A stretch of DNA of 9,631 nt, taken from the NCBI GenBank assembly GCA_910588015.1, contig CAJUOK010000036.1, positions 1-9,631 of the forward strand. The letters are read 5' to 3'. A program made the translations under genes and the position numbers. The notes under the pieces were generated by a model. The model worked only from the letters and a program-made list of their open reading frames with translations. It was not told where the DNA came from and did no database searches. Source of the stretch: an uncultured Christensenellaceae bacterium (lineage in GTDB: Bacteria; Bacillota; Clostridia; Christensenellales; UBA3700). Positions 7,254 through 9,631 of this stretch are shown piece after piece (positions within the stretch are counted from its first letter, which is position 1; each line of letters opens with the position of its first letter).

Positions 7254-8642
7254 TTAATACTCCATTCTCTTTGCAAGATATTCTTCTAAATCTGCAATAG
7301 CGATTCGCTTTTGCTGCATACTGTCTCTTTCTCTAACGGTTACGCAATTGTCTTCCAAAGTATCGAAATCGACGGTTACGCAATACGGCGTGCCGATTTC
7401 GTCTTGACGGCGGTATCTCTTGCCGATAGACGCGGTTTCGTCATAAGTTGCGGAGAACTTTTTGGAAAGTTGTCTGTAAAGCTCTTCGCTCTTTTCGCCG
7501 AGAGCTTTTTTCTGAAGCGGCAATACGGCAACTTTATACGGAGCGATAGCGGGGTGGAAGTGCATTACCACGCGGCTGTCTCCGCCTTCGAGCTGTTGTT
7601 CTTCATATGCGTTGCAGAGGAGAGCAAGCACCATTCTTTCCACGCCGAGCGAAGGCTCGATAACGTAGGGAACATACTTTTCGTTGGTGTTTGGGTCTGT
7701 GTATTCGAGGTTTTTGCCGCTGACTTTAGCGTGAGCGTTGAGGTCAAAATCCGTTCTGTCCGCAATACCCCAAAGTTCGCCCCATCCAAATGGGAATTTG
7801 AATTCAAAGTCTGTCGTCGCGTTGGAGTAGTGAGACAATTCTTCGGGGTCGTGGTCGCGAAGCTTTAATCTATCTTCTTTGATACCCAATCCCAAAAGCC
7901 AATTTTTGCAGAATTCTTTCCAATATCCAAACCATTCGAGGTCTGTTCCCGGTTTGCAGAAAAATTCAAGTTCCATTTGTTCGAATTCTCTCACGCGGAA
8001 GATAAAGTTGCCGGGAGTGATTTCGTTACGGAAAGATTTTCCTATCTGACCTATGCCAAAAGGTACTTTCATACGGCTTGTGCGCTGTACGTTGAGGAAG
8101 TTGACGAAAATACCTTGCGCCGTTTCTGGACGAAGATAAACTGTATTGGTGGTATCTTCCGTAACGCCTTGGAAGGTCTTAAACATAAGATTAAACTGTC
8201 TTACGCCGGTAAAATCGCATTTTCCGCAGTTGGGGCAGACAATCTTATTGTCGGAGATATATTTTTCCATCTTGTCGTTGGACCAACCTGCAATAGTTAC
8301 GTCGAGTTTTTTGCGAGCAATATAGTCTTCTATGAGGTTGTCAGCTCTGTGACGCGTCTTGCAGCTTTTGCAATCCATAAGAGGGTCGGAAAAACCTCCG
8401 ACGTGTCCCGAAGCCACCCAAACGTTTGGATTCATAAGAATTGCGCTGTCAAGACCTGTGTTGAGAGTGTTTTCCTGCACAAACTTTTTCCACCACGCTC
8501 TCTTGACGTTATTTTTGAGTTCGACTCCCAGCGGGCCGTAATCCCAAGTGTTTGCCAATCCGCCGTATATTTCGCTGCCTGCAAAAATGAAGCCTCTGCC
8601 TTTGCAAAGCGCCACAAGTTTGTCCATTGTCAAATCTGCCAT
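7254..8642 (-). CDS. glyQS: Glycyl-tRNA synthetase, single-chain alpha2 type
   Basis: A 462-residue class II synthetase that charges tRNA-Gly with glycine in the cytoplasm; this is the single-polypeptide homodimer type, not the separate alpha/beta GlyQ+GlyS type. Family signatures in order: GFIFAGSEIYGGLANTWDYG (17-36), VWVASGHVGGFSDPL (74-88), cysteine pairs C91/C94 and C136/C139 of a zinc-ribbon-like insert, YLRPETAQGIFVNF (169-182), motif 2 FGIGQIGKSFRNEITP with REFEQMELEFF, motif 3 EPSLGVERMVLALL (329-342), and the anticodon-binding domain from IAPYKVAVLPL to the end. Length is normal. The frame is open to 8708, but the start at 8642 is chosen because AAGGAG lies six bases before it and no ribosome binding site precedes the earlier ATG. 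Upstream I see no T-box motif. It is divergent from the cysteine-rich peptide gene and followed by a strong terminator, so it is probably transcribed alone. Confidence 0.97.
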   Translation of the reverse strand: MADLTMDKLVALCKGRGFIFAGSEIYGGLANTWDYGPLGVELKNNVKRAWWKKFVQENTLNTGLDSAILMNPNVWVASGHVGGFSDPLMDCKSCKTRHRADNLIEDYIARKKLDVTIAGWSNDKMEKYISDNKIVCPNCGKCDFTGVRQFNLMFKTFQGVTEDTTNTVYLRPETAQGIFVNFLNVQRTSRMKVPFGIGQIGKSFRNEITPGNFIFRVREFEQMELEFFCKPGTDLEWFGYWKEFCKNWLLGLGIKEDRLKLRDHDPEELSHYSNATTDFEFKFPFGWGELWGIADRTDFDLNAHAKVSGKNLEYTDPNTNEKYVPYVIEPSLGVERMVLALLCNAYEEQQLEGGDSRVVMHFHPAIAPYKVAVLPLQKKALGEKSEELYRQLSKKFSATYDETASIGKRYRRQDEIGTPYCVTVDFDTLEDNCVTVRERDSMQQKRIAIADLEEYLAKRMEY

Positions 8643-8985
8643 AATATTCTCCTTGTATAAGGTTTTTGTTTTATTTATTAATATGTATACATTCCCGATA
8701 GAACACAAAAAAATTAAGACGTAGATAATTGTAATTATGCTTGCATTTCGTATTAGAGTCTAGGTTGCGCAAACCGACGATTGTCGCATTAAGCCTCAAA
8801 AATACAATCGAATTAAGCTTTGGTTGTGTTCCTATGGGGGATTGCATCGAATGCAATTATTATTTTAATAAATTCGATGTTGTATGTCAAATATATAGTC
8901 ACACTTTTATTTTTATTTGCTTATTATGAACTAGAAGGAACGAGCGACAGCGCTTCGACTTTCAAAAACTATGGAGGAAATTGTA
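8643..8985. other. Divergent spacer between glyQS and the cysteine-rich peptide gene
   Basis: 343 bp with no supported gene. Leftward, a weak promoter for glyQS may be TAGACT-17-CATAAT (minus strand, 8734-8762). Rightward, candidates are TTGTCG-16-TACAAT (8781-8808) and GTCACA-18-TATTAT (near 8904-8927); none is strong. The spacer has several short hairpins: GGTT/AACC (8763-8775), CGAC/GTCG (8775-8786), ATTGCAT/ATGCAAT (8841-8857), and a GC-rich one at 8941-8957 just before the ribosome binding site of the peptide gene. A frame at 8741-8929 has no ribosome binding site and looks spurious. No T-box, riboswitch or tRNA was recognised. Confidence 0.5.
8841..8879. promoter_or_regulatory. Overlapping inverted repeats, possible alternative hairpins or operator
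   Basis: A perfect 7-bp stem, ATTGCAT (8841-8847) with ATGCAAT (8851-8857), has a CGA loop. Part of it, CATCGAAT (8845-8852), is also complementary to ATTCGATG (8872-8879), so the two pairings exclude each other. A further copy of ATCGAATT at 8807-8814 can pair with AATTCGAT (8871-8878) as well. In AT-rich DNA some of this may be chance. Confidence 0.3.
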
Positions 8986-9195
8986 ATGACGAACTTTAAC
9001 GATTGCGGTTGCGCAAACAATCAATGCTATTCCGAAGACAAAGGCTGTGGCTGCGGATGCAACTGCTTATGGCTCATCATCTTGCTTATGTGCTGCGGCT
9101 GCTGCGGCGGTAATTCCTGCGGTTCAAGCAAGAGCTGTGGCTGTGATTGCAGCTGTATTATCCCTGTTATCGTAGCTCTTTGCTGCTGCAAATAA
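8986..9195 (+). CDS. Small cysteine-rich protein with two hydrophobic segments
   Basis: A 69-residue protein with 19 cysteines. The start at 8986 is chosen because GGAGG (8973-8977) lies eight bases before it; the ATG at 8971 overlaps that ribosome binding site and has none of its own. It is built from two similar modules. The first has GCGCGCNC (20-27), a hydrophobic run LWLIILLM (28-35), then CCGCC (36-40). The second has SCGCDCSC (50-57), IIPVIVAL (58-65), then CCC (66-68). The hydrophobic runs are too short for ordinary membrane spans. There is no signal peptide. I recall Clostridia proteins with this style (Cys/Gly blocks around short hydrophobic runs), often labelled chorion-class high-cysteine proteins, but I cannot confirm membership. 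Metal binding, disulfide cross-linking or a spore or coat role are guesses. It stands alone, with a strong terminator after it. Confidence 0.8.
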   Translation: MTNFNDCGCANNQCYSEDKGCGCGCNCLWLIILLMCCGCCGGNSCGSSKSCGCDCSCIIPVIVALCCCK

Positions 9196-9238
9196 GGTAT
9201 AGTACTTAATTGTTACAGAACTACATATGATAAATCTA

Positions 9239-9271
9239 TCGGCGGAAAAGGCGACTTTTCCGCCGAATTTT
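9239..9271 (+). terminator. Intrinsic terminator of the cysteine-rich peptide gene
   Basis: A perfect 12-bp stem, TCGGCGGAAAAG (9239-9250) with its complement (9255-9266), closes a GCGA tetraloop and is followed by ATTTTAATAATAATTTTT on the plus strand. The minus strand lacks a T run, which gives the direction. It begins 43 bp past the stop codon. Confidence 0.85.
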
Positions 9272-9349
9272 AATAATAATTTTTATATGGATTTTATCTT
9301 ATAAATAATAATTTCAAAGTAATATATTTTCTACTTTAATCAAACATTT

Positions 9350-9462
9350 GCAATTTCCAAAAAAAGTATACTTTTACTGACTATCGTTTTATGTGTCGTG
9401 AAACAGCATATTTTTTTGCAATAGCTTTTGGTCAGTAAAAGTATACTTTTTTTGGAATTTGC
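9350..9462. repeat. Long imperfect inverted repeat, 32-bp arms around a 49-bp loop
   Basis: The arms 9350-9381 and 9431-9462 are complementary at 31 of 32 positions (GCAATTTCC against GCAAATTCC is the one mismatch). Each arm contains AAAAGTATACTTTT, itself a perfect 14-bp palindrome. The loop (9382-9430) has no open frame. It lies past the terminator at 9239-9271 and about 90 bp before the next gene. No target-site duplication is clear. It could be a small mobile element or its remnant, a transcription barrier, or a structured RNA. I see nothing else of note in the rest of 9272-9553 and no good promoter for the next gene. Confidence 0.85.
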
Positions 9463-9553
9463 GCGTCAATAGATTTAGACATATCGTATTAAATTTAAAA
9501 TACGCGTGTGCAGAAGCATAAACTATACGCGCATACTGGCAGAGGAACCAAAT

Positions 9554-9631
9554 ATGGAAATTCAAAGAAAAAGAAAATTGATTATTTTAACGGCAATATG
9601 TCTTGTATTATTGTTGTGTATAATATTGGGA
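9554..9631 (+). CDS. N-terminus of a membrane or secreted protein, cut by the window edge
   Basis: An open frame of 26 codons begins at ATG 9554 and runs off the right end. AGAGGA lies about seven bases upstream, a fair ribosome binding site. The residues start MEIQRKRK and continue as a hydrophobic run (LIILTAICLVLLLCIILG), which fits a signal peptide or membrane anchor with a positively charged N-terminus. Nothing more can be said of its function from this fragment. Confidence 0.6.
   Translation, partial: MEIQRKRKLIILTAICLVLLLCIILG

Noticed and set aside
7977..8660. Plus-strand frame of 227 codons
   Set aside because: It is antisense to glyQS, which has complete family motifs; the other frame shows no domain.
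8741..8929. Small plus-strand frame of 62 codons upstream of the Cys-rich gene
   Set aside because: It has no ribosome binding site, spans the inverted repeats and has no recognisable sequence; it is probably a chance frame.

Overview
The window looks like part of the chromosome of a low-GC Gram-positive bacterium (Bacillota, most likely an uncultured, gut-type Clostridia-like lineage). This rests on several things seen together: AT-rich intergenic DNA, strong GGAGG-type ribosome binding sites, sigma-A-like promoters, short U-tailed terminators, lipoprotein signal peptides, a single-chain glycyl-tRNA synthetase, and a GH3 glycosidase with a C-terminal extension of a kind I recall from clostridial enzymes. 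The assignment is an inference; no rRNA or other phylogenetic marker is present. The standard genetic code fits all genes.

Layout, left to right. Positions 1-221 hold a pair of inverted REP-like repeats and a terminator. Two genes then run leftward: a small lipoprotein with a PepSY-like end (222-929) and a GH3 beta-glucosidase-type enzyme (1079-3703). They are separated by a terminator, so they are probably independent units. A short divergent promoter region (about 3704-3907) drives the GH3 gene leftward and a BspA-type leucine-rich-repeat lipoprotein (3908-5029) rightward; the latter has a perfect-consensus promoter. guaB (IMP dehydrogenase, 5226-6680) follows with its own promoter and terminator. 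A gene-free stretch of about 500 bp between the converging guaB and glyQS genes carries three more arms of the repeat family seen at the left edge. glyQS (7254-8642, leftward) and a small gene for a cysteine-rich peptide (8986-9195, rightward) diverge from a structured 343-bp spacer. To the right lie a strong terminator, a long imperfect inverted repeat (9350-9462), and the first 26 codons of a membrane or secreted protein that runs off the window.

The gene set mixes housekeeping functions (GMP synthesis, tRNA-Gly charging) with envelope and carbohydrate functions (lipoproteins, sugar hydrolysis). I see no phage, transposase, CRISPR, toxin-antitoxin or biosynthetic cluster, and no clear new multi-gene system. 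The parts most worth a second look are the REP-like arms, whose internal stem shows paired base changes; the 69-residue peptide with 19 cysteines built as two similar modules; the leader in front of it; and the long inverted repeat just downstream.
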